Shown: positions 1-6,132 of the stretch, piece by piece
Layout: the number at the start of each line of letters is the position of its first letter
Numbering within the stretch: position 1 is the stretch's first letter
Source: Burkholderiales bacterium
GTDB lineage: Bacteria > Pseudomonadota > Gammaproteobacteria > Burkholderiales > UBA11063
Direction of reading: 5' to 3'
Assembly: GCA_026461645.1 (NCBI GenBank)
Contig: JAPJMP010000058.1
Span: 1 to 8,254, forward strand
Length of the DNA stretch: 8,254 nucleotides
Position numbers and translations under genes: made by a program
The notes under the pieces: model-generated
The model's database searches: none
Told to the model about the DNA's origin: nothing
Seen by the model: only the letters and a program-made list of their open reading frames with translations

Positions 1-79
1 AATAAAAACACTTAACAGCTTTGGAATAAACGATAGTGTTGCCTCATTAATCTGGGTTGCAGCCTGAAAAACGGACACA
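1..79. mobile_element. Foreign-looking edge, possible insertion-sequence end abutting bamA
   Basis: These bases do not read as the expected first half of BamA POTRA4. The bamA frame here gives a peptide containing SLIWVAA and then a TGA at 65-67; the other two forward frames also hold stops, at 3-5 and 27-29 in one and at 13-15 and 34-36 in the other. Bases 37-80 are about 48% G+C by count, well above the neighbouring sequence. The stretch TGGGTTGCAGCCTG followed by AAAAACGGACA, ending in CA next to recognisable bamA, resembles the right end of an IS3-type element, where a G/T-rich GGTTGCA-like block lies near a terminal ...CA. That comparison is from memory. No transposase frame, second terminal repeat or target duplication can be seen because the window starts here. 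An assembly chimera is the main alternative. Confidence 0.35.
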
Positions 80-1468
80 ATTAATCAAACTATTAAAGCA
101 ATCAAATTAAAATTAGGTAATTATGGTTATGCTTTTGCCAATGTTAATCCGATTCCTGAAATTAATGAAAAGAATAAAACGATTAATTATACTTTTTTTA
201 TTGATACCGATAAAAAAATATATGTAAGGCAGGTTAATATTAGTGGAAATAATAAAACTCGTGATGTTGTAATTCGCCGTGAATTAAGACAAGCAGAGAA
301 TGGCTTATATAATGCGGCCAATATTCAAAGGTCTAAAGACCGTCTAAATATTCTTGGTTATTTTAAAAATGTTGATGTAGCCACAGCTCCAGTAGCAGGT
401 GCCTCAGATCAAGTTGACATGAATGTTAAGGTTGAAGAAACTAATACAGGGAGCATTAATTTTGGAATTGGATATGCCCAAGGTCAAGGTATATTATTAA
501 ATGGGGCAATATCGCAATCAAATTTATTTGGTTCAGGTAAATCTGCTTCATTAAGTGCCTCAACTAGTTTAATTAATCAGAGTTTACAACTTTCATTTAC
601 TGATCCATATTTTATGGCTAATGGGACAAGTTTAGGTTATGATATTTACGACAATGTCTTTTCTCCCAATTTAGCTGGAATTAGCCCCTATTCAACGCAA
701 ACACTAGGAGCTAAAGTACGTATGGGAGTACCGGTATCTGAATTTGATAAAATTAACTTTAGTTTGGGTGTTGAAAACAATCAAATTAATTTAAGTAGTT
801 CAAATGTACCATTGCGGTTTAATCAATTTACTTCAAACTTTGGTAATTCAGTAAATGATATTCCTTTATCGATTGGTTGGTCACGCAATACTACTGATAG
901 TACTTTATGGCCAACTAGTGGAGCATTGTATAACCAAACAGCTGATATGACTTTACCATTAGTTGGGCCGCAGTATTATCGCTTTACTTCACAAAATACT
1001 TGGTTTACGCCGTTAGGTTCGCCAGATTATGTCTGGCGTTCTAATGCAATTTTTGGAACGATTAATGCATACTCAAATAGTCAAGTTCCCTTTTACCAAA
1101 ATTATTTTCTTGGAGGTATTAATTCTATTCGTGGATATTATATTGGCACATTGGGCCCTAAAGACACCGATGGTTCATCTCTTGGGGGCACAAACGAAGT
1201 AGTATGGTCAAATGATATTTTAGTTCCAATGCCAGGAATTAAGGAAGCTCATACGGTAAGAATGTCAGCATTTTATGATATGGCATCATTGTGGGGAGGA
1301 AATGCTTTTTTACTTACTCCGCAGCAGTCATTTAGGGCCAGTTATGGTTTAGGTATAACTTGGATTTCACCATTAGGACCAATTAAATTAACTTATGCCT
1401 TACCATTATTTAATCAGCCTAATGATAATTTACAACCATTCCAATTTCAGCTAGGAACATCTTTTTAA
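68..1468 (+). CDS. bamA: BamA, outer-membrane protein assembly factor, 5'-truncated (POTRA4 end, POTRA5, beta-barrel)
   Basis: BamA is the Omp85-family core of the BAM complex, which folds and inserts beta-barrel proteins into the outer membrane. The open frame after the TGA at 65-67 codes for 466 residues, against about 810 in E. coli. Visible in order: the end of POTRA4 (LGNYGYAFANVNPIPEIN, about 113-166), POTRA5 (from IYVRQVNISGN near 218 to about 420), the barrel entry ETNTGSINFGIGYAQGQG (about 437-490), the conserved loop-6 VRGF equivalent IRGY at 1127-1138 followed by a TLGP motif, and a C-terminal strand ending QFQLGTSF, with the terminal Phe typical of outer-membrane barrels. The ATG at 419 lies inside the POTRA5/barrel junction and is not a start. 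The signal peptide, POTRA1-3 and half of POTRA4 are missing on this side of the TGA. Identity is near certain; whether this copy is functional is not. Confidence 0.93.
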   Translation, partial: KTDTINQTIKAIKLKLGNYGYAFANVNPIPEINEKNKTINYTFFIDTDKKIYVRQVNISGNNKTRDVVIRRELRQAENGLYNAANIQRSKDRLNILGYFKNVDVATAPVAGASDQVDMNVKVEETNTGSINFGIGYAQGQGILLNGAISQSNLFGSGKSASLSASTSLINQSLQLSFTDPYFMANGTSLGYDIYDNVFSPNLAGISPYSTQTLGAKVRMGVPVSEFDKINFSLGVENNQINLSSSNVPLRFNQFTSNFGNSVNDIPLSIGWSRNTTDSTLWPTSGALYNQTADMTLPLVGPQYYRFTSQNTWFTPLGSPDYVWRSNAIFGTINAYSNSQVPFYQNYFLGGINSIRGYYIGTLGPKDTDGSSLGGTNEVVWSNDILVPMPGIKEAHTVRMSAFYDMASLWGGNAFLLTPQQSFRASYGLGITWISPLGPIKLTYALPLFNQPNDNLQPFQFQLGTSF

Positions 1469-1474
1469 TTTTAT

Positions 1475-1480
1475 AAAGGA
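1475..1480 (+). promoter_or_regulatory. Shine-Dalgarno site of ompH
   Basis: AAAGGA lies 7 nt before the ATG at 1488, in the 19-nt gap after bamA. It fixes the ompH start and leaves no room for a promoter, so ompH is probably co-transcribed with bamA. Confidence 0.7.
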
Positions 1481-1487
1481 ATCAAAT

Positions 1488-2114
1488 ATGCAAAAAAAAT
1501 TATTAATTAGTTTATTATGTTGTGCTTCGTTAACTTATGCCGCAGATAATTTTAAATTGGGGTTTGTTGATGTAAATAAAATTTTTACAACATCTAAACC
1601 TGCTGTTGCCTTACAAGAAGCATTAAAGGTTAAGTATACACCGCAACAAAATCAACTTCAAGCTATGAATACTAATTTAGTTAATGAACAAACTCAATTG
1701 CAAGCTATTATGAAAAAGGCCCCAAGTCCAGATAAATTAAGTGCTGCTGACAAAACTAAATTTGAACAGTTGGAAGCCAACTTTCAAAAGGATCAACTAG
1801 CTTTTCAACAAAAATATACTAGTTTTCAGCAAGCAGTACAAAAATCTCAAGATTTTGCCTCTGCAGCTGTTTTAAATAAAGCTAATAATATTTTACGTAC
1901 AATTAGCGAAAATGGTGGCTATGATTTAGTGTTAACATCTAACCAGTTAGTTTATGCTAAACCTAAATACGATTTAACCGATCAAGTAATTGATCAATTA
2001 AATCAAGTTAATACAACAGAATTACTAAAACAATTAGATGCAGCAGAAAAACAAAATGCAACAAATCCTAGCATTCAGGGATTAGCACCTTCTGCAACTA
2101 AACCATTAAAATAG
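1488..2114 (+). CDS. skp: OmpH/Skp-family periplasmic chaperone
   Basis: Skp/OmpH binds unfolded outer-membrane proteins as they leave the Sec translocon and carries them to BAM; its position directly after bamA is the standard one. The 208-residue precursor starts with a clear Sec signal peptide: Lys at 3-4, a hydrophobic core LLISLLCCASL, and a likely cut after TYA at residue 18. The mature start NFKLGFVDVNKIF is the family's first strand. Residues about 40-135 are rich in Gln, Lys, Ala and Glu and look like the coiled-coil tentacle arms. The ending GGYDLVLTSNQLVYAKPKYDLTDQVIDQL (about 153-171 for the core strands) returns to the body domain. A Gln/Asn/Ala-rich tail of about 30 residues follows, making the protein longer than E. 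coli Skp (161). The two Cys in the signal peptide are not in a lipobox. It ends in tandem stops TAG TGA (2112-2117). Confidence 0.92.
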   Translation: MQKKLLISLLCCASLTYAADNFKLGFVDVNKIFTTSKPAVALQEALKVKYTPQQNQLQAMNTNLVNEQTQLQAIMKKAPSPDKLSAADKTKFEQLEANFQKDQLAFQQKYTSFQQAVQKSQDFASAAVLNKANNILRTISENGGYDLVLTSNQLVYAKPKYDLTDQVIDQLNQVNTTELLKQLDAAEKQNATNPSIQGLAPSATKPLK

Positions 2115-2127
2115 TGAGCTATATATA

Positions 2128-3162
2128 ATGCTTTTAACAGAAATAATTGCTAAATTAGGTGGAAAATTAGTTGGGGCTGATATTAATGTAAATTCTATTA
2201 AATCATTGGATTTAGCAGCGCCAGGAGAAATTACTTTTATATCCGAAAGCAAATTTTTACCTAAAATTAAATCTTCTCAGGCAAGTGCCGTAATTATTAA
2301 AGAGGAATTTATTTCAGATATTACAATTCCAGCTATTGTAGTTGCTGATCCTTTTTTATACTATGCTCAAGTTAGTCAAATATTTAATCCAATATTGCAA
2401 TTAGAGCGCAAAATTAGTAGCAGTGCTAAAATTGATATCTCATGTAAGATTGGCAATAATTGTGCGATTAGTGATAATGTGGTTATTGGTAAAAATGTGG
2501 TTATTGGTGATAACACACAAATATACCCGAATGTAGTAATTAATGATAATGTGATTATAGGCAATAATGTTACACTTTTTGCAAATATTTCAATATATTC
2601 CAAAGTTATGATTGGCAATAATACAGTAGTTCATGCTGGCGTTGTTATTGGTGCTGATGGCTTTGGTTATGCGCCAGATAAAAAAGGGGTTAGACATAAA
2701 ATTCCACAAGTTGGTGGCGTAAAAATTGGCAATAACGTTGAAATTGGAGCTAATACCACCATTGATGGTGGAACTTTTTCGCCAACAATAATTGAAGATG
2801 GAGTAGTAATTGATAATCTAGTACAAATTGCACATAATGTAACCATTGGCTCACATACAGCTATTGCTGCAAATACGGGAATTGCTGGCAGTACCAAAAT
2901 TGGAAAATTTTGCATTATTGCCGGACATGCTGGAATAGGGGATCATGTAAATATTTGTGATTATGCTGTTGTCGGTGGATTAACAGGTGTTGGCCGTGAC
3001 ATCACTAAACCTGGTTTATATACTAGTTCATACCCATTTAATGAGTTTAAAGAACATGCAAAAATTGCTATTCGATTGAAATCATTAAATGACATGTTTT
3101 TAAGAATTAAAGCATTAGAAGATAAATATAATAAATATTTTGGAGATAATAATGGACAATAA
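2128..3162 (+). CDS. lpxD: LpxD, UDP-3-O-acylglucosamine N-acyltransferase
   Basis: LpxD transfers a 3-hydroxyacyl chain from acyl carrier protein to the 2-amino group of UDP-3-O-acyl-glucosamine, the third step of lipid A synthesis, on the cytoplasmic side. The 344 residues match the usual length (341 in E. coli). The N-terminal uridine-binding domain (about 1-95, with APGEITFISESKFL) is followed by a left-handed beta-helix of hexapeptide repeats (about 100-290, many IGNN/IGDN turns) and a helical C-terminal end (about 305-340) for ACP contact. The catalytic His lies in QIAHN at H236, matching E. coli H239; H273 in GDHVNICD matches E. coli H276. The start ATG lies 13 nt after the ompH stop with only a weak GAG at 2116-2118, so translation may depend on upstream ribosomes. 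Its last 11 bases overlap fabZ. Confidence 0.96.
   Translation: MLLTEIIAKLGGKLVGADINVNSIKSLDLAAPGEITFISESKFLPKIKSSQASAVIIKEEFISDITIPAIVVADPFLYYAQVSQIFNPILQLERKISSSAKIDISCKIGNNCAISDNVVIGKNVVIGDNTQIYPNVVINDNVIIGNNVTLFANISIYSKVMIGNNTVVHAGVVIGADGFGYAPDKKGVRHKIPQVGGVKIGNNVEIGANTTIDGGTFSPTIIEDGVVIDNLVQIAHNVTIGSHTAIAANTGIAGSTKIGKFCIIAGHAGIGDHVNICDYAVVGGLTGVGRDITKPGLYTSSYPFNEFKEHAKIAIRLKSLNDMFLRIKALEDKYNKYFGDNNGQ
3142..3145 (+). promoter_or_regulatory. Shine-Dalgarno site that fixes the fabZ start
   Basis: GGAG inside the last codons of lpxD lies 6 nt before the ATG at 3152. This spacing favours that ATG over the in-frame TTG at 3140, which would begin immediately before the GGAG and have it within its own reading frame. 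Confidence 0.75.
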
Positions 3163-3622
3163 TAATTTAAGTTTTCCGATAGGTGTAGTTGAGTTAATGA
3201 AATATCACATGCCACATAAATTTCCCTTTGTTTTAATTGATAAAATTATTGAAATGGAATTAGGTGTTAAAGTAAAAGCTGTTAAAAATGTTACTATTAA
3301 TGAACCATTTTTTACTGGTCATTTTCCTGATTATCCAATTATGCCTGGAGTTTTAATTACTGAGGCGCTAGCTCAAGCCGCAGGAGTTTTAACTTCATAT
3401 AGTTTTGGTCCAAGAGGAGCAAATGAAATTTATGTGTTTGCTGGTTTGGATCGAGTTAGATTTAAAAAACAAGTGGTGCCAGGTGACGTACTAACTCTTG
3501 AAGCCACGTTGATCAAAAAAATAAAAAATGTATTAAAGTTTGAAGCAACAGCAACGGTAGATGGAGTAGTTGCAGCTGAAGCTATTATTCTTATTGCTAA
3601 AGGAGATTTGCCAAATGTCTAA
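3152..3622 (+). CDS. fabZ: FabZ, (3R)-hydroxyacyl-ACP dehydratase
   Basis: FabZ removes water from (3R)-hydroxyacyl-ACP to give trans-2-enoyl-ACP in each cycle of fatty-acid elongation. It competes with LpxA and LpxD for the same hydroxyacyl-ACP, which explains its place between those genes and makes it a balance point between phospholipid and lipid A. From the ATG at 3152 the protein has 156 residues (E. coli 151). It has a single hot-dog fold with the family motifs [13 protein letters not shown] (20-32), [12 protein letters not shown] (56-67) with catalytic His57, and EALAQ with catalytic Glu71. The start is set by the GGAG at 3142-3145. It overlaps lpxD by 11 nt and lpxA by 8 nt, a layout typical of translational coupling. 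The active site is FabZ-like rather than FabA-like (Glu where FabA has Asp). Confidence 0.95.
   Translation: MDNNNLSFPIGVVELMKYHMPHKFPFVLIDKIIEMELGVKVKAVKNVTINEPFFTGHFPDYPIMPGVLITEALAQAAGVLTSYSFGPRGANEIYVFAGLDRVRFKKQVVPGDVLTLEATLIKKIKNVLKFEATATVDGVVAAEAIILIAKGDLPNV
3601..3606 (+). promoter_or_regulatory. Shine-Dalgarno site that fixes the lpxA start
   Basis: AGGAGA near the end of fabZ lies 8 nt before the ATG at 3615. It supports that start over the in-frame TTG at 3570, which would add 15 residues with no counterpart in LpxA. Confidence 0.8.
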
Positions 3623-4391
3623 TATTCATCCAACAGCTATTATTGATAATAATGCAAAAATTGATACCTCGGTTAAAATCGGTGCCTATAGTATTATTGG
3701 ACCGAATGTAGTTATTGGTGCCAATACAACTATTGCTAGTCATGTTGAAATAAAAGGACACACCACCATTGGGACGAATAACCATATCTATCAATTTACT
3801 AGTATTGGGGAAAAACCTCAACACACTAAATATAATAATGAACCAACGCAATTAATTATTGGTAATAATAATATTATTCGCGAGTTTTGTACTTTGCATC
3901 TGGGTACCACAATCGGAGAGGGCGTTACTAGAATTGGTAATGATAATATGCTTATGGTATCAACTCATATTGCACATGATTGTCAGGTTGGCAATAAAAC
4001 TATTTTTGCCAATAATGTAGCATTAGGTGGGCATGTTCATGTTAATGATTGGGTAGTATTGGGCGCATATTCGATTGTACATCAATTTAGTATTATTGGT
4101 GAACATGTTATGATTTCAGGTGCTACCGGTGTAGCTCAAGATGTTCCGCCATACACAATGGCTTTTGGCTACAGAGCAGAACCAAAAGGAATAAATAGTG
4201 AGGGGATAAAAAGAAGAGGTTTTACTCCAGAACAAATTGAAAACATTAAAAAAGCATATAAAATATTGTATCGTAACGGTCTTTCTTTGAATGAGGCTAA
4301 GGATAAAATTACTGAGTTAGCGCAAACGCAAGTTGAACTACAAGTATATGTTAAATTTTTTGCTCAATCGCAACGTAGTATAATTCGTTAA
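3615..4391 (+). CDS. lpxA: LpxA, UDP-N-acetylglucosamine O-acyltransferase
   Basis: LpxA adds a 3-hydroxyacyl chain from ACP to the 3-OH of UDP-GlcNAc, the first step of lipid A synthesis. From the ATG at 3615 it has 258 residues (E. coli 262) and begins with the family start [11 protein letters not shown] left-handed beta-helix of hexapeptide repeats fills residues about 1-185, and a helical ACP-binding end follows ([20 protein letters not shown] onward). The catalytic base is His121 in THIAHDC, matching E. coli H125; His140 (GGHV) and His156 (VHQF) match E. coli H144 and H160. Gly169 sits at the hydrocarbon-ruler position (E. coli G173), so a long hydroxyacyl chain (C14 or more) is expected rather than C10. 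The first 8 bases overlap fabZ. Confidence 0.97.
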   Translation: MSNIHPTAIIDNNAKIDTSVKIGAYSIIGPNVVIGANTTIASHVEIKGHTTIGTNNHIYQFTSIGEKPQHTKYNNEPTQLIIGNNNIIREFCTLHLGTTIGEGVTRIGNDNMLMVSTHIAHDCQVGNKTIFANNVALGGHVHVNDWVVLGAYSIVHQFSIIGEHVMISGATGVAQDVPPYTMAFGYRAEPKGINSEGIKRRGFTPEQIENIKKAYKILYRNGLSLNEAKDKITELAQTQVELQVYVKFFAQSQRSIIR

Positions 4392-4394
4392 ATT

Positions 4395-5525
4395 ATGAAA
4401 ATTGGTATTATTGCTGGAGAAGCATCTGGAGATGTTTTAGCTGCAGGTTTAATCAAAGAATTAAAACACATTTATCCGCATAAGATTGAATTTTATGGTA
4501 TCGGTGGCAGCAAGATGGCTAGCGAAGGATTTAATTCAAGCTTTGATATGAATATTTTATCAGTTGGTGGTTATGGCTTGGATGTTTTAACAGCTATTCC
4601 CAAAATTCTTTATATTCGCCATAAAATTTATAAATTATTTATTCAACAAAAAATTGATGTTTTTATTGGAGTTGATGCTCCAGATTTTAACTTGTATATT
4701 GAGGGTAAATTAAAGCAAGCAGGAATTAAAACGGTACATTATGTTAGCCCTACTATTTGGGCGTGGCGGTATCAGCGTATTTTTAAAATTAAACGAGTTA
4801 CTAATTTAGTATTATGTGTTTTTCCGATGGAGGCTCCATTATATGCAAATGAGCAAATTCCAGCCAAGTATGTTGGACATCATTTAGCAGATAAGATTGA
4901 TTGTACAATTGATACAAATCAATATAAAAATCAGTTACAATTAGATGGAACAGTTTTTACAATTTTAGTTGGTAGTAGGGTTAGTGAAGTTGATAGTTTA
5001 GGGATAATATTTATAAATGCGTGTAAAATTATTAATCAAGCAGTTGCTAATGCCACCTTTGTTTTCCCTTTTTCAAGCGAAAAATTACAAAATAAATTTA
5101 TTAATATTTTAAATACTCACAAAGTAGAATTTAACTATAAAGTACTACTTAATCAAACAACAGCAGCAATTTGTGCAAGTGATCAGGTATTAGCTAAAAG
5201 TGGCACCGTGACACTTGAGGTAGCCTTATGCAAAAAACCAATGATAATTAGTTATAAAATATCAAAATTTTCGGAATGGATATTAAGAAAAAGAGTTAAA
5301 ATAAAATTTGTTGGCCTACCGAATATTTTACTTAACGAAGAAGTTGCTCCAGAGTTAATTCAAAGAAATGCTACGGCAGAAATTTTAGCTGCTGAATTTA
5401 TTAAATTATTTAATAATAAAGAGGAACAACAAAATATGACTTTGAAATTTGCCCAACTGCAACATATATTGCGACAAAACTCTAATTTAATTGCAGCGCA
5501 AGCAGTTTTATCTTTAGTCGAATAA
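4395..5525 (+). CDS. lpxB: LpxB, lipid A disaccharide synthase
   Basis: LpxB is a GT-B-fold, GT19-family glycosyltransferase that joins UDP-2,3-diacylglucosamine and lipid X into the beta-1,6 lipid A disaccharide at the inner face of the cytoplasmic membrane. The 376 residues match the family (E. coli 382). Landmarks: GEASGD at 8-13, GIGGSKM at 35-41, GVDAPDFNL at 92-100 with Asp94 at the position of the essential E. coli Asp98, VSPTIWAWR at 117-125, AKSGTVTLE at 267-275 for UDP binding, PMIISYK at 282-288, and GLPNILL at 307-313. The usual LPGSR motif reads LVGSR at 191-195 (Val for Pro), a mild oddity. The start lies 3 nt after the lpxA stop, in the same frame and without a Shine-Dalgarno sequence, so coupled translation from lpxA is likely. 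Confidence 0.96.
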   Translation: MKIGIIAGEASGDVLAAGLIKELKHIYPHKIEFYGIGGSKMASEGFNSSFDMNILSVGGYGLDVLTAIPKILYIRHKIYKLFIQQKIDVFIGVDAPDFNLYIEGKLKQAGIKTVHYVSPTIWAWRYQRIFKIKRVTNLVLCVFPMEAPLYANEQIPAKYVGHHLADKIDCTIDTNQYKNQLQLDGTVFTILVGSRVSEVDSLGIIFINACKIINQAVANATFVFPFSSEKLQNKFINILNTHKVEFNYKVLLNQTTAAICASDQVLAKSGTVTLEVALCKKPMIISYKISKFSEWILRKRVKIKFVGLPNILLNEEVAPELIQRNATAEILAAEFIKLFNNKEEQQNMTLKFAQLQHILRQNSNLIAAQAVLSLVE

Positions 5526-5532
5526 AATTATA

Positions 5533-6111
5533 ATGCATATTTGTGGTGTTGATGAAGCAGGAAGAGGTCCTCTAGCTGGAAGTGTATATGCGGCAGCTGT
5601 AATTTTAGATTCGAATAATCCTATTGCCGGACTAAAAGATTCTAAAAAATTATCCAGCAGTAAAAGAGATTCCTTATTTATTGAAATTAAACAAAAAGCT
5701 TTAGCATATGCAATTGCATATGCGACAGTTGAAGAAATTGATCGCTTAAATATTTTACAAGCGACATTGTTGGCAATGAAAAGATCAATTCAAGCATTAG
5801 CAGTGCAACCACAGTTAGTTTTAATTGATGGAATTCATGCACCTAAAATTGAGATTACAACGCAAACTATAATTAAAGGTGATGCAAAAATTGCGGCAAT
5901 CTCCGCGGCTTCAATTTTGGCTAAAGTGGCGCGTGATTTAAATATGCTGGAGATGGATCAAAAATATCCGCAATATGGCTTTAAACAACATAAAGGCTAT
6001 GGGACCAAAAGTCACATTGCTGCAATAAATGAATATGGAATATTGCCAATTCACAGAAAAAGCTTTGCTCCCATTAGAGATGCAGCTACAATAAATCAGT
6101 TATTTAATTAA
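5533..6111 (+). CDS. rnhB: Ribonuclease HII
   Basis: RNase HII cuts RNA in RNA-DNA hybrids and starts removal of single ribonucleotides misincorporated in the chromosome. The 192 residues are close to E. coli RnhB (198). The N-terminal [20 protein letters not shown] carries catalytic Asp7 and Glu8; Asp99 (LIDG) and Asp117 ([18 protein letters not shown]) complete the metal-binding set. The [20 protein letters not shown] stretch (about 145-164) is the typical C-terminal substrate-binding region. The ATG lies 7 nt after lpxB with no obvious Shine-Dalgarno sequence. Its function is unrelated to lipid A, but rnhB commonly trails lpxB in proteobacteria, so this is the normal operon end. A 20-bp palindrome lies inside the gene at 5704-5723. 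Confidence 0.96.
   Translation: MHICGVDEAGRGPLAGSVYAAAVILDSNNPIAGLKDSKKLSSSKRDSLFIEIKQKALAYAIAYATVEEIDRLNILQATLLAMKRSIQALAVQPQLVLIDGIHAPKIEITTQTIIKGDAKIAAISAASILAKVARDLNMLEMDQKYPQYGFKQHKGYGTKSHIAAINEYGILPIHRKSFAPIRDAATINQLFN
5704..5723. repeat. Perfect 20-bp palindrome inside rnhB
   Basis: GCATATGCAATTGCATATGC equals its own reverse complement; the match ends at the flanking A/G. The coding frame reads Ala-Tyr-Ala-Ile-Ala-Tyr-Ala, so repeated GCA TAT GCA codons explain part of the symmetry. Confidence 0.8.
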
Positions 6112-6132
6112 TTTATTTCTAAAATTAATTAA
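6104..6132. terminator. A/T-only inverted repeat across the convergent gene ends, weak bidirectional terminator candidate
   Basis: TTAATTAATTT (6104-6114) and its exact reverse complement AAATTAATTAA (6122-6132) form an 11-bp stem with a 7-nt loop. The rnhB stop (6109-6111) lies in one arm and the permease stop (6125-6127) in the other; the genes are only 13 nt apart. The stem has no G or C pairs and no clear poly-T tail, so it is a poor intrinsic terminator. It is nevertheless the only hairpin seen between two converging units. Confidence 0.35.

Noticed and set aside
65..67. TGA read as tryptophan or selenocysteine
   Set aside because: Trp is TGG in all genes here, no other in-frame TGA occurs, and BamA has no selenocysteine; the upstream peptide does not resemble BamA either.
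419..1468. bamA beginning at the ATG at 419
   Set aside because: The same frame codes for POTRA4-5 upstream, from about 80, so this ATG is internal.
1518..1526. Lipobox at Cys11-Cys12 of OmpH
   Set aside because: Leu precedes Cys11 and Cys precedes Cys12, neither fitting the Gly/Ala/Ser required; a signal peptidase I site TYA follows instead.
2458..2640. DNA direct repeats such as GTGGTTATTGGT in lpxD
   Set aside because: They are explained by the hexapeptide repeats of the beta-helix, not by a repeat array or CRISPR.
3140..3151. TTG start for fabZ
   Set aside because: The GGAG at 3142-3145 is correctly spaced for the ATG at 3152 and lies inside the longer version; family length also fits the ATG.
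2376..3215. Minus-strand open frames opposite lpxD
   Set aside because: They mirror the hexapeptide-repeat codons of a certain gene and show no ribosome site or recognisable domain.
3570..3614. TTG start for lpxA adding 15 residues
   Set aside because: The added peptide has no LpxA counterpart, and AGGAGA serves the ATG at 3615.
3597..3851. Minus-strand open frame opposite lpxA
   Set aside because: Antisense shadow of a well-identified gene with low-complexity content.
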